Below, one piece after another: positions 40,660-47,894 of a stretch of DNA of 64,000 nucleotides. Position 1 is the first letter of the stretch. Each line of letters opens with the position of its first letter. The notes beneath the pieces are model-generated. The model was not told the DNA's origin and ran no database searches. It was given only the letters and a program-made list of their open reading frames with translations. The position numbers were made by a program, and so were the translations under genes. The DNA comes from CAYGTO01 sp964352815 (GTDB lineage: Bacteria; Pseudomonadota; Alphaproteobacteria; Rickettsiales; UBA3002), in assembly GCA_964352815.1 (NCBI GenBank), contig CAYGTO010000009.1, positions 1 through 64,000 on the forward strand. The letters are read 5' to 3'.

Positions 40660-41553
40660 ATGACAGAGCTTGTTCCATTTGATAAGCGTGAGGGATGGAT
40701 TTGGGTCAATGGTGTGATGACGCCATGGCAGGAATCAAAGACGCATATTTTGAGCCATGGGCTGCATTATGCATCGAGCGTGTTCGAGGGTGAGCGCGCG
40801 TATAATGGCAAGATTTTTAAGAGCCGCGAACATTCTGAGCGTTTTAAACGCTCGGCTGAGTTGATCGGATTTGAAATTCCCTATTCAGTGGATGAGCTGC
40901 TCGAAGCCAAAGAGAAAGTCTTGAATGACAATAATGTGACTGATGGCTATGTTCGCCCGGTGGCTTGGTGTGGTAGTAAGAAAATGGCCATTTCGGCGCA
41001 AGGCAACGAGGTGCATGTAGCAATTGCCGCATGGGAATGGCCGAATGTATTTGGCGGCGAAGATATTATGAAGACTGGCCTACGACTGACGGTTTCCGAA
41101 TGGCAGCGCCCGGCCCCGAACACTGCGCCAACTGCGAGCAAGGCGGCGGGCCTGTATATGATTTGCACGCTCAGTAAGCATGCGGCCGAGAATGCAGGGT
41201 TCCATGATGCATTGATGTTGGACTATCGCGGGCTTCTCGCAGAAGCAACCGGCGCGAATCTGTTTTTGGTGATGAATAATGAGCCGGGCAAGGAAGAGAT
41301 TCACACGCCGACGCCGGATTGTTTCCTCGATGGCATCACGCGGCGCACCGTGATGAAGCTGGCCGAAGAAAAGGGCTATAAGGTCGTCGAACGCCAGATT
41401 AAGCCCGAGGAATTGGCAGATGCGAAGGAAGTGTTTGTCACCGGCACGGCGGCGGAAGTGAAACCCATCGCTTCGATAGACGCCTATAATTTTGAGGTAG
41501 GCCCTGTCGGCGCGGCGATAGCGGACGCCTACGCGGCCGAAGTAAGAAAGTAG
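40660..41553 (+). CDS. ilvE: Branched-chain amino acid aminotransferase
   Basis: 297 residues from ATG 40660. Fold-type IV PLP enzyme: LSHGLHYASSVFEGERAYNG, YVRPVAWCGSK, TASKAAGLYMICTLSKHAAENAGF with the PLP lysine, LLAEATGANLFLV, TPDCFLDGITRRTV, and VFVTGTAAEVKPIASID. It does the final transamination for Leu, Ile and Val. An upstream in-frame ATG at 40630 lies in the repeat and is less likely. Ends directly against pgsA. Confidence 0.95.
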   Translation: MTELVPFDKREGWIWVNGVMTPWQESKTHILSHGLHYASSVFEGERAYNGKIFKSREHSERFKRSAELIGFEIPYSVDELLEAKEKVLNDNNVTDGYVRPVAWCGSKKMAISAQGNEVHVAIAAWEWPNVFGGEDIMKTGLRLTVSEWQRPAPNTAPTASKAAGLYMICTLSKHAAENAGFHDALMLDYRGLLAEATGANLFLVMNNEPGKEEIHTPTPDCFLDGITRRTVMKLAEEKGYKVVERQIKPEELADAKEVFVTGTAAEVKPIASIDAYNFEVGPVGAAIADAYAAEVRK

Positions 41554-42162
41554 TTACTGTTTCAGCGCCCTGAAGCCTTTGATCGTATACTCAATGCCGG
41601 TGATGGCAGTGAGTAAGGCGGCCATTCCTATTAAATAGGGGAATGCAATGATGCCAATTAGCGAAGCGGCACCTACTATTTCAGGAACGTTGAGTGGTTC
41701 TTCCATGCCTTTTCCTCCCAAAACTCCAATCAATAACAGTGGCGGTATGACAGCAACCATCTGCATGGTTGTTTTCCATTTGGCTAGCTTGGTGACGTGA
41801 ATGGTCACGCCCTTATTTTCAAGGGCTTCGCGTAGACCAGAGACAAACAACTCACGGCATATAATGATTACAACGCAACTAGTCAAAATGGGCCCTTCAA
41901 TTAAGTTTATGTCTATGAAAACAAGCAATGCCGCAGCAACAAGTAGCTTATCGGCGATCGGGTCGAGCACGCGGCCAATGTCGGATTCCGCCTGCCATTT
42001 TCGTGCGAGATAGCCGTCAAAGAAATCGGTGATGGCGGCGTAGAGAAAAAGCGCCAGCGGCAACCAGCCATACTGCGCCGCATCCAAATAGAACGCGCCG
42101 ACGAAGAGTGGGATCACGGCGATACGACTGATGGTGAGGATGTTCGGGATGTGCTGTTTCAT
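41554..42162 (-). CDS. pgsA: CDP-diacylglycerol-glycerol-3-phosphate 3-phosphatidyltransferase
   Basis: 202 residues, four or five membrane helices. CDP-alcohol phosphatidyltransferase motif DGYLARKWQAESDIGRVLDP continuing IAD, i.e. D-G-x2-A-R-x8-G-x3-D-x3-D. N-terminal NILTISRIAVIPLFV is typical of PgsA. It makes phosphatidylglycerol phosphate, precursor of PG and cardiolipin. Convergent with ilvE; downstream of uvrC, a usual pair. Confidence 0.94.
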   Translation of the reverse strand: MKQHIPNILTISRIAVIPLFVGAFYLDAAQYGWLPLALFLYAAITDFFDGYLARKWQAESDIGRVLDPIADKLLVAAALLVFIDINLIEGPILTSCVVIIICRELFVSGLREALENKGVTIHVTKLAKWKTTMQMVAVIPPLLLIGVLGGKGMEEPLNVPEIVGAASLIGIIAFPYLIGMAALLTAITGIEYTIKGFRALKQ

Positions 42163-42203
42163 AAGGAGTAGAATACGGGAATGCGGGAATGTGGGAAAGA
42201 AAA

Positions 42204-42292
42204 AACGTCACCCTGAGAGAGTGAAGCGACCGAAGGATCTTCCCTGCGGGTGGCGCGATAGATCCTTCGCCTTCGGCTCAGGATGACGATAT
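42204..42292. repeat. Palindromic repeat (family D) between uvrC and pgsA
   Basis: CGTCACCCTGAGAGAGTGAAG, CGACCGAAGGATCTT ... ATAGATCCTTCGCCTTCGG and CTCAGGATGACG form nested inverted repeats. The same module order occurs at 47050-47137. GAAGGATC/GATCCTTC and the outer CTGAG/CTCAG pairs form the stem. Confidence 0.75.
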
Positions 42293-44146
42293 TTAAGAAT
42301 CCAAAAAATATTCGTAGATTTGCTTTGCGATGGTCTTGGAAATCCCCTCGACTTTTTCCAGTTCCGCCAGGCTAGCGCGCTGCACTTCTTTAGCGGAGCC
42401 GAAATGATGGAGCAGGGCGCGTTTGCGCGTCGCGCCAATGCCTGGGATATCGTCGAGTTCTGACTTCGAAAGGGCCTTGCTACGTTTAACGCGGTGCGAA
42501 GTGATGGCGAAACGATGCACCTCATCGCGCAGCCGCTGCAGGTAGTGCAAGGTAGCATCATTCACTGGAAGCTGAAATGGCTCACGGCCGGGCATATGAA
42601 ATTGTTCGCGCCCTGCATTGCGGTCCGGGCCTTTGGAGATCGCAACCGTGGTGACGTCGGTGACGCCGAGTTCAGCAAAGATCTCACACACCGCGGTGAG
42701 CTGGCCCTGGCCACCATCGATCAGCACCAGATCGGGCCACATCCCTTGCGTGCGATCGGGGTCTTCTTTTTGCAGCCGAGAGAAACGGCGGGTGAAGACC
42801 TCGCGCATCATCGCATAATCATCGCCTGGCTCGAGCGTCTCGCTCTTAATGTTATAGCGGCGATAACCATTCTTATTCAGCCCCTCTGGGCCTGCCATCA
42901 CCATCGCACCCACCGCATAGCTACCGGCGATGTGCGAGTTATCATAGACTTCGATTTGCTCAGGCGGGGCGTCCATGCCGAAGGGCTTCTGCACATTATC
43001 AAGATGCGTTTTCTCATTCATCGATTCGCGCAGTTTGGTTTCGAGCGCATTTTTTGCCGCGGCAAGCGCTTGATCAGTCAGCTTCTTTTTGTCACCGCGC
43101 TGCGGGAGGAAGAGCGAGACTTTATGCTCCGCTTTAAGACTCAGCGCTTCCGAAAGCACCTCTTCTGCTTCAATAGGCTCGGAATAGATGATTTCTTTTG
43201 GCGGGGTGCGGGTGGTGTAGAATTGTGCAATAAAAGCGGCCAGTGCGCTTTCATTCGCGTAGTCGCTGCTCACGCGCGGGGAAAAATGCTGCGCACCAAA
43301 ATATTGCCCGCTGCGAAAGAACATGACGTAAATCGCGGTGGCCGATTCTTCGCGCACCATGGCGAACACATCCGCGTCAGACACGCCAGCAGCATAAAAG
43401 CCTTGATTTTGCTGCACCTGAGTGAGCGCGCTGATGCGGTTCCTAAGCTCGGCCGCTTTCTCATAATCCATGGCTTCGCTGGCGGCGAGCATCTGCTCTT
43501 TGAGTGTTTCTTGAATGTCCCGACTTTTACCCGAAAGGAAGCGTTTCGCTTGGTCCATCAGCTCGCCATAGGCGTCTTTGCTAATGTAATCAACGCATGG
43601 TGCGGAGCAGCGCTTGATCTGATATTGCAGGCAGGGGCGGGTGCGGTTGGCAAAGACATGGTCGGTGCAGGGGCGCAGTAAAAAGGCGCGCTGCAGGGTG
43701 GTGATGGTTTGATTGACTGCGCCGGCATTGGCGAAGGGGCCGAAATAGGTGCCTTTGGTTTTTTGTGCTCCGCGATGTTTTTGAATTTGCGGAAATTCAT
43801 GGTCTTCGCGTAGCAAAATATAAGGGAAGCTCTTATCATCGCGCAGCAGGATATTATAGCGCGGCTTCAGCTTCTTGATCAAATTGGCTTCGAGGAGTAG
43901 TGCCTCAGCTTCGGTCGCGGTCTCGACAATCTCCATCGATCGCGTATGGCCGACCATGGTCATGATACGGCGATTGAGACCGCTGGTGCTGATATAGTTC
44001 GACACCCGGTTTTTTAGATTTCGCGCTTTGCCAACATAGAGCACATTGGCGTGCTCATCGAGCATGCGATACACACCGGCGCCTGAGCCGAGATTCGCTA
44101 CCACATCTCGGATCACTTGCGCCCCTATTTCAAAGCTTGAAGTCAT
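42293..44146 (-). CDS. uvrC: Excinuclease ABC subunit C
   Basis: About 617 residues from ATG 44146 (MTSSFEIGAQVIRDV); the frame is open 41 codons further, but that part has no family similarity. GIY-YIG nuclease (GVYRMLDEHANVLYVGKARNLKNRV), the cysteine cluster (CLQYQIKRCSAPCVDYI), UVR domain (EQMLAASEAMDYEKAAELRNRI), RNase H-like nuclease (IEVYDNSHIAGSYAVGAMV, DLVLIDGGQGQL) and helix-hairpin-helix (LDDIPGIGATRKRALLHHFG). Makes both incisions in nucleotide excision repair. Confidence 0.96.
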   Translation of the reverse strand: MTSSFEIGAQVIRDVVANLGSGAGVYRMLDEHANVLYVGKARNLKNRVSNYISTSGLNRRIMTMVGHTRSMEIVETATEAEALLLEANLIKKLKPRYNILLRDDKSFPYILLREDHEFPQIQKHRGAQKTKGTYFGPFANAGAVNQTITTLQRAFLLRPCTDHVFANRTRPCLQYQIKRCSAPCVDYISKDAYGELMDQAKRFLSGKSRDIQETLKEQMLAASEAMDYEKAAELRNRISALTQVQQNQGFYAAGVSDADVFAMVREESATAIYVMFFRSGQYFGAQHFSPRVSSDYANESALAAFIAQFYTTRTPPKEIIYSEPIEAEEVLSEALSLKAEHKVSLFLPQRGDKKKLTDQALAAAKNALETKLRESMNEKTHLDNVQKPFGMDAPPEQIEVYDNSHIAGSYAVGAMVMAGPEGLNKNGYRRYNIKSETLEPGDDYAMMREVFTRRFSRLQKEDPDRTQGMWPDLVLIDGGQGQLTAVCEIFAELGVTDVTTVAISKGPDRNAGREQFHMPGREPFQLPVNDATLHYLQRLRDEVHRFAITSHRVKRSKALSKSELDDIPGIGATRKRALLHHFGSAKEVQRASLAELEKVEGISKTIAKQIYEYFLDS

Positions 44147-44454
44147 ACCTTGTTCTAGCACCCGTTTAGAACGATACCAAACCCGAAGAATCTGTGGATA
44201 ACTATGTGTAACTTTCACGAGACAGCTGAGAAAGTTAATGAAAAGACAGGGTTGCTGCGAATCTGTCACAATTCTCTATTGTGGGCCTAACCTATTGTTT
44301 CAGTTAATTAAATGCTTCTCATAATGAGACGGTACTTAGAAGTGCGCTCCGAGTGTGGCAGATCTATCACGCATAGAGCGCTGTGTGCATAGTTTGATCG
44401 AAGCAACCGTTCAGCTGCGCCTAAATAAGGCACAGATATACCAGAATAATATGG
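44147..44454. other. Gene-free stretch between folM-like and uvrC, with a perfect DnaA box
   Basis: No convincing gene in 308 nt. It holds an exact DnaA box, TGTGGATAA (44193-44201, minus-strand TTATCCACA), about 50 bp upstream of the uvrC ATG, plus small hairpins CACAAT-TCTCT-ATTGTG (44267-44283) and TCTCAT-AATGAGA near 44316. The uvrC promoter should be here. I saw no tRNA or clear small RNA. Confidence 0.5.
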
Positions 44455-45192
44455 CTAGCTATGCTTCGCATGCATACCGGAATTCAGCGCGATGGACTGG
44501 CCGGTGATGCTCGGAGTGGTGAGTAGATAATCAATCGTTTGGCACACTTCTTCAGGGGTGCTCGTGCGTTTCAGCGGGGTGTTCTCGGCAAGCCGGGTAA
44601 ACGCAGCCTCATCGAAATTTTCATCGGGAATGGTTGGCCCCATCGCGATGGCATTAATGCGAATAGCGGGGGCCAGTTCAGCGGCCAGCATCGATGTCAT
44701 GCGAGACAGCATGCCCTTGCTCATACTGTAAGTCAGAAAATGCGTGCCATAGCTTACCGATTCCATCCCATCCGTGAGGTTAATGATGTTACCATCCTGC
44801 ACATCAGTTTGCGTCGCCATATCGCGAATCAGCTGCAAAGGCGCGTAGACATGAAGCTGCATATGCGCGGTGAGCGTGTCTTCGGTAAAGGAATGCAGCT
44901 CATCACGCACAAAGAGTGAGGCATTATTGATCAGCAGTGACACCGGGCCCATCGCCTCATGAATGGTGGGAATGAGGCGTGCCGCTTGTTGAAGCTGGGT
45001 CAAATCAGCGGCAAAAAGCAGACATTGACGGCCTAGCTCTTCAATTTCCTTTTGTGTTTCCTGCGCTGCGGCTTCGGAGCGGTTGTAATGCAGCGCAATG
45101 TCCCAGCCACTACGCGCCAGATGCAGGGCGATCTCGCGACCCACGCGCTTTGCGCCGCCAGTAATTAGGGCAATGTGTGAGGTGTGTGTCAT
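44455..45192 (-). CDS. SDR, dihydromonapterin/pteridine reductase-like (FolM type)
   Basis: 245 residues. Cofactor motif ITGGAKRVGREIA (TGxxxRxG, the form seen in pteridine reductases), NNASLF, and YSMSKGM with the catalytic Tyr-x3-Lys. FolM-type enzymes reduce dihydromonapterin and can replace dihydrofolate reductase. Since this genome has ThyX, which does not need a high-capacity dihydrofolate reductase, a folate-reducing job fits, but this is inference. Confidence 0.8.
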   Translation of the reverse strand: MTHTSHIALITGGAKRVGREIALHLARSGWDIALHYNRSEAAAQETQKEIEELGRQCLLFAADLTQLQQAARLIPTIHEAMGPVSLLINNASLFVRDELHSFTEDTLTAHMQLHVYAPLQLIRDMATQTDVQDGNIINLTDGMESVSYGTHFLTYSMSKGMLSRMTSMLAAELAPAIRINAIAMGPTIPDENFDEAAFTRLAENTPLKRTSTPEEVCQTIDYLLTTPSITGQSIALNSGMHAKHS

Positions 45193-45266
45193 TTCCTACT
45201 GACACATAGGCTTTGATTTGCTATATCGCAAGCGCGAAGGGTGAAACGAACATAAAAAGAGGCGTT

Positions 45267-46202
45267 ATGAAACTACTCGCTGGCAACAGCAACCCTGCGC
45301 TCGCGCAGGCCATGGCTGATTATCTAGATGTCCCTCTCGCCCATGCAGAGATTAAACGTTTTGCGGATAATGAAGTGTTTGTCGAGATCGAAGAGAATGT
45401 GCGCGGCGAAGATGTGTTTCTAATTCAATCAACCTCCTTCCCTGCGAACGATAATATCATGGAATTACTGATCATTATGGATGCGCTGAAGCGTGCCTCC
45501 GCCAAGCGCATTACCGCAGTGATGCCATATTTCGGTTATGCACGCCAAGACCGGAAGCCGGGGCCACGCACGCCGATTTCGGCGAAATTGGTGGCGAATT
45601 TGATTACCTCCGCTGGCGCGGATCGCGTGCTTACGGTCGATCTTCATGCGGGGCAGATTCAGGGCTTTTTTGATATTCCGCTTGATCATCTTTATGCGCG
45701 GCCGGTTATTGTGAAGGATATTGAAGAGCATTTCCCGGAAACCGACAAGCTGACCATTGTCTCGCCCGATGTGGGTGGGGTGGTGCGCGCCCGCTCGCTG
45801 GCGAGCCGGATTCATGCCGATCTGGCGATTGTCGATAAGCGCCGCGACAAGGCGAACCAATCGGAAGTGATGAACATTATTGGCGATATTGATGGTAAAG
45901 ATTGCATTATTTTTGATGATATTGTTGATACGGCCGGAACGCTGTGCAATGCCGCGCAAGCGCTGAGAGATCAAGGTGCGCGCAGCGTGTCGGCCTATGT
46001 GACGCATGGGGTGCTATCGGGCCCGGCGCTCGAGCGGGTGACGAATTCCTGCCTGAAATATCTCGTGGTAACCGATTCGATTGCGCCAACGGAAGCCATG
46101 GGCGGTGTGCCTAATTTGCGGGTTGTGTCGCTGGCGGGGCTTTTGGCGGAGGCTATCAAACGGATCAGCGAAGAAACCTCAGTCTCGAGCCTGTTTGACT
46201 AG
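45267..46202 (+). CDS. prs: Ribose-phosphate pyrophosphokinase
   Basis: 311 residues from ATG 45267 (MKLLAGNSNPALAQAMADYL) with AAAGAGG upstream. Motifs: RFADNEVFVEIEENVRGEDVF, PYFGYARQDRKPGPRTPIS (ATP loop), DLHAGQIQGFFDIPLDHL, DVGGVVRARSLASRI, and the PRPP-binding CIIFDDIVDTAGTLCNAA. Makes PRPP for nucleotides, His and Trp. Followed by rplY and pth, a conserved order. Confidence 0.97.
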   Translation: MKLLAGNSNPALAQAMADYLDVPLAHAEIKRFADNEVFVEIEENVRGEDVFLIQSTSFPANDNIMELLIIMDALKRASAKRITAVMPYFGYARQDRKPGPRTPISAKLVANLITSAGADRVLTVDLHAGQIQGFFDIPLDHLYARPVIVKDIEEHFPETDKLTIVSPDVGGVVRARSLASRIHADLAIVDKRRDKANQSEVMNIIGDIDGKDCIIFDDIVDTAGTLCNAAQALRDQGARSVSAYVTHGVLSGPALERVTNSCLKYLVVTDSIAPTEAMGGVPNLRVVSLAGLLAEAIKRISEETSVSSLFD

Positions 46203-46319
46203 GCGCTATCTGGGGGTTGACTTCCTCCTTTTTTCCTTTTAAACCAACGCTTCCGGAATCATCCGGGTAACCCAAGGAAGTGGGCGTCGTAAACCCTCGA
46301 CGTGCGCGAAGGAGAAAAA

Positions 46320-47003
46320 ATGAAAGCACATATTTCGATTGAAGCCAATATAAGAGAAGAAGTTGGCAAAGGTGCTGCCCGTGCGGCCCGCCGCAATAAG
46401 CAGATCCCTGCCATTGTCTACAGTAAAGATAAAAGCCCGGTGAGCATCACCTTGCCAGAGAACGTGCTCAGCCGTGAATATTTTGGTGGCGGTTTCATGA
46501 GCTCAATTGTTGAGATCAAAACCAACAAAGAAACCATGTACGCGTTGCCGCGTGAAGTGCAGCTGCACCCGGTGAAAGATTCGATCATGCATGTTGATTT
46601 CTTAGCGGTCAATCAAGGCTCTGAGATCCGCGTTTTGATTCCAGTGAAATTCAAAAACCGTGAGCGTTCAAAAGGCCTCAAACGGGGCGGCGTGCTGAAT
46701 GTGGTGCGCTTTGACCTCGAGCTGCTCTGCACCCCAGAAACCATCCCGGGCGTGATTGAAATCGATCTTCTCGATTATAATATCGGTGATTCGGTTCATG
46801 TTAGCAATATCGATCTCCCTGAGGGTGTGCGCCCCGTGATTCAGGACCGTGACTTCACCATTGCTGCGATTGTCGGTAAGGGTAAGAAAGCTGAAGAGGA
46901 TGAGGATGCCGCCACTACATCTGCAGTATCAGGCGCTGTTGAAGGAGCGGAAGCTGCCGGTGAGAAGAAAGCCGAAGGCGAGAAAAAAGAAGAGAAGAAA
47001 TAA
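46320..47003 (+). CDS. rplY: 50S ribosomal protein L25/general stress protein Ctc
   Basis: 228 residues from ATG 46320, with GAAGGAG just upstream. N-terminal L25 domain (GKGAARAARRNKQIPAIVYSK, REVQLHPVKDSIMHVDFLAV) and the C-terminal TL5 domain (IPVKFKNRERSKGLKRGGVLN, PGVIEIDLLDYNIGDSVHVSNIDLPEGV). A highly charged tail (EEDEDAATTSAVSGA, KKAEGEKKEEKK) closes it. Binds 5S rRNA. A TTGACT and a TTTAAA-like pair at about 46216-46242 could be its promoter, though the spacing is poor. Confidence 0.95.
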   Translation: MKAHISIEANIREEVGKGAARAARRNKQIPAIVYSKDKSPVSITLPENVLSREYFGGGFMSSIVEIKTNKETMYALPREVQLHPVKDSIMHVDFLAVNQGSEIRVLIPVKFKNRERSKGLKRGGVLNVVRFDLELLCTPETIPGVIEIDLLDYNIGDSVHVSNIDLPEGVRPVIQDRDFTIAAIVGKGKKAEEDEDAATTSAVSGAVEGAEAAGEKKAEGEKKEEKK

Positions 47004-47140
47004 TCAGTGTCACCCTGTTGCGCGTGAAGCGCGTGCACGGAATTTTTTTATCGTCATTCTGAGGGAACGAAGTGACCGAAGAATCTCACGTAACCTTTAC
47101 TATAGATCCTTCGCCTATGGCTCAGGATGACGGTATTGTT
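47004..47140. repeat. Palindromic repeat (family D) between rplY and pth
   Basis: From 47050: CGTCATTCTGAGGGAACGAAG, TGACCGAAGAATCT, ATAGATCCTTCGCCTATGG and CTCAGGATGACGG, in the same order as at 42204-42292. A shorter hairpin (GCGCGTGAAGCGCGTGC) is at 47019-47036. No gene between. Confidence 0.75.
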
Positions 47141-47142
47141 CT

Positions 47143-47763
47143 ATGTACCTTCTCGTAGGGCTCGGCAATCCAGGCCGCGAACATCAGCATCAGCGCCATA
47201 ACATTGGCTTTATGGCGATCGATGCTATTGCGCGCGCGCACCATGCGTCGGATGCGCAGCAAAAATTCAAAGGCGAGTTGTGCGAGGCGCGTATTGCGAG
47301 CCAGAAATGTCTGCTGCTCAAGCCGCAAACCTATATGAACACGTCGGGTGTCAGTGTCGCTGAGGCCGCTCATTTTTACAAAATTCCGCTCGAAAAGATT
47401 ATCGTGCTCTATGATGAGCTTGACTTAGTGTTTGGTAAGGTGCGCTGCAAGCAAGGTGGCGGGGCAGGAGGTCATAATGGCATCCGCTCCATCGACAGCC
47501 ATCTGGGTAAGAATTATTGGCGGATTCGCCTTGGGATCGACCATCCCGGCGATAAAAATCGCGTCACCGGCCATGTGCTGAGCAATTTTACCAAGGATGA
47601 GCAGGCGCATGTCGACCACTGGCTGTCCTGGCTAGCGGATGATATGGCGCTGATTCTAGAGCAAAATGAGCCCGATATGGCGACGCGAATGGAGCAATTC
47701 ATGACCAAAATCGCCCATTCATGTCCTCCGCCCCATAAGGAAAAGGATGAGAAAAGCGCGTAA
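47143..47763 (+). CDS. pth: Peptidyl-tRNA hydrolase
   Basis: 206 residues. MYLLVGLGNPGREHQHQRHNIGF (catalytic His near 20), LLKPQTYMNTSGVSV, VLYDELDLVFGKVRCKQGGGAGGHNGIRSID, and WRIRLGIDHPGDKNRVTGHVLSNF. Frees tRNA from peptidyl-tRNA drop-off. Standard length. Confidence 0.97.
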   Translation: MYLLVGLGNPGREHQHQRHNIGFMAIDAIARAHHASDAQQKFKGELCEARIASQKCLLLKPQTYMNTSGVSVAEAAHFYKIPLEKIIVLYDELDLVFGKVRCKQGGGAGGHNGIRSIDSHLGKNYWRIRLGIDHPGDKNRVTGHVLSNFTKDEQAHVDHWLSWLADDMALILEQNEPDMATRMEQFMTKIAHSCPPPHKEKDEKSA

Positions 47764-47834
47764 ATCACCGTATTTCCAGTCGTTTTTACCGTTTTCCCCA
47801 CAGATTAACCCGATTTCACCAAAAAACACGCTGG

Positions 47835-47868
47835 TTGTCATAAAACTGTCATCTTCCGCTGCTATAGT
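47835..47868 (+). promoter_or_regulatory. Near-perfect Pho box and -10 of the 797-aa gene
   Basis: TTGTCATAAAA (47835-47845) and CTGTCATCTTC (47846-47856) make an 18-bp match to CTGTCATAWAWCTGTCAY with one difference. Ten bp after GTCAT comes TATAGT (47863-47868). The ATG at 47895 is about 27 nt further. This is the best match of the four such promoters. Confidence 0.75.
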
Positions 47869-47894
47869 GAGAGGATAGAAAAAGTGTGTGAATT

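Noticed and set aside
42494..43681. Long plus-strand open frame opposite uvrC (395 aa)
   Set aside because: uvrC is certain on the other strand; the product is Arg/His-rich with no motif.
44147..44269. Extension of UvrC by 41 residues
   Set aside because: The extra residues do not resemble UvrC, whose N-terminus normally begins shortly before the GIY-YIG domain.
44262..44285. CTGTCACAATT before uvrC as a Pho box
   Set aside because: Single half-site; no -10 at 10 or 21 bp.
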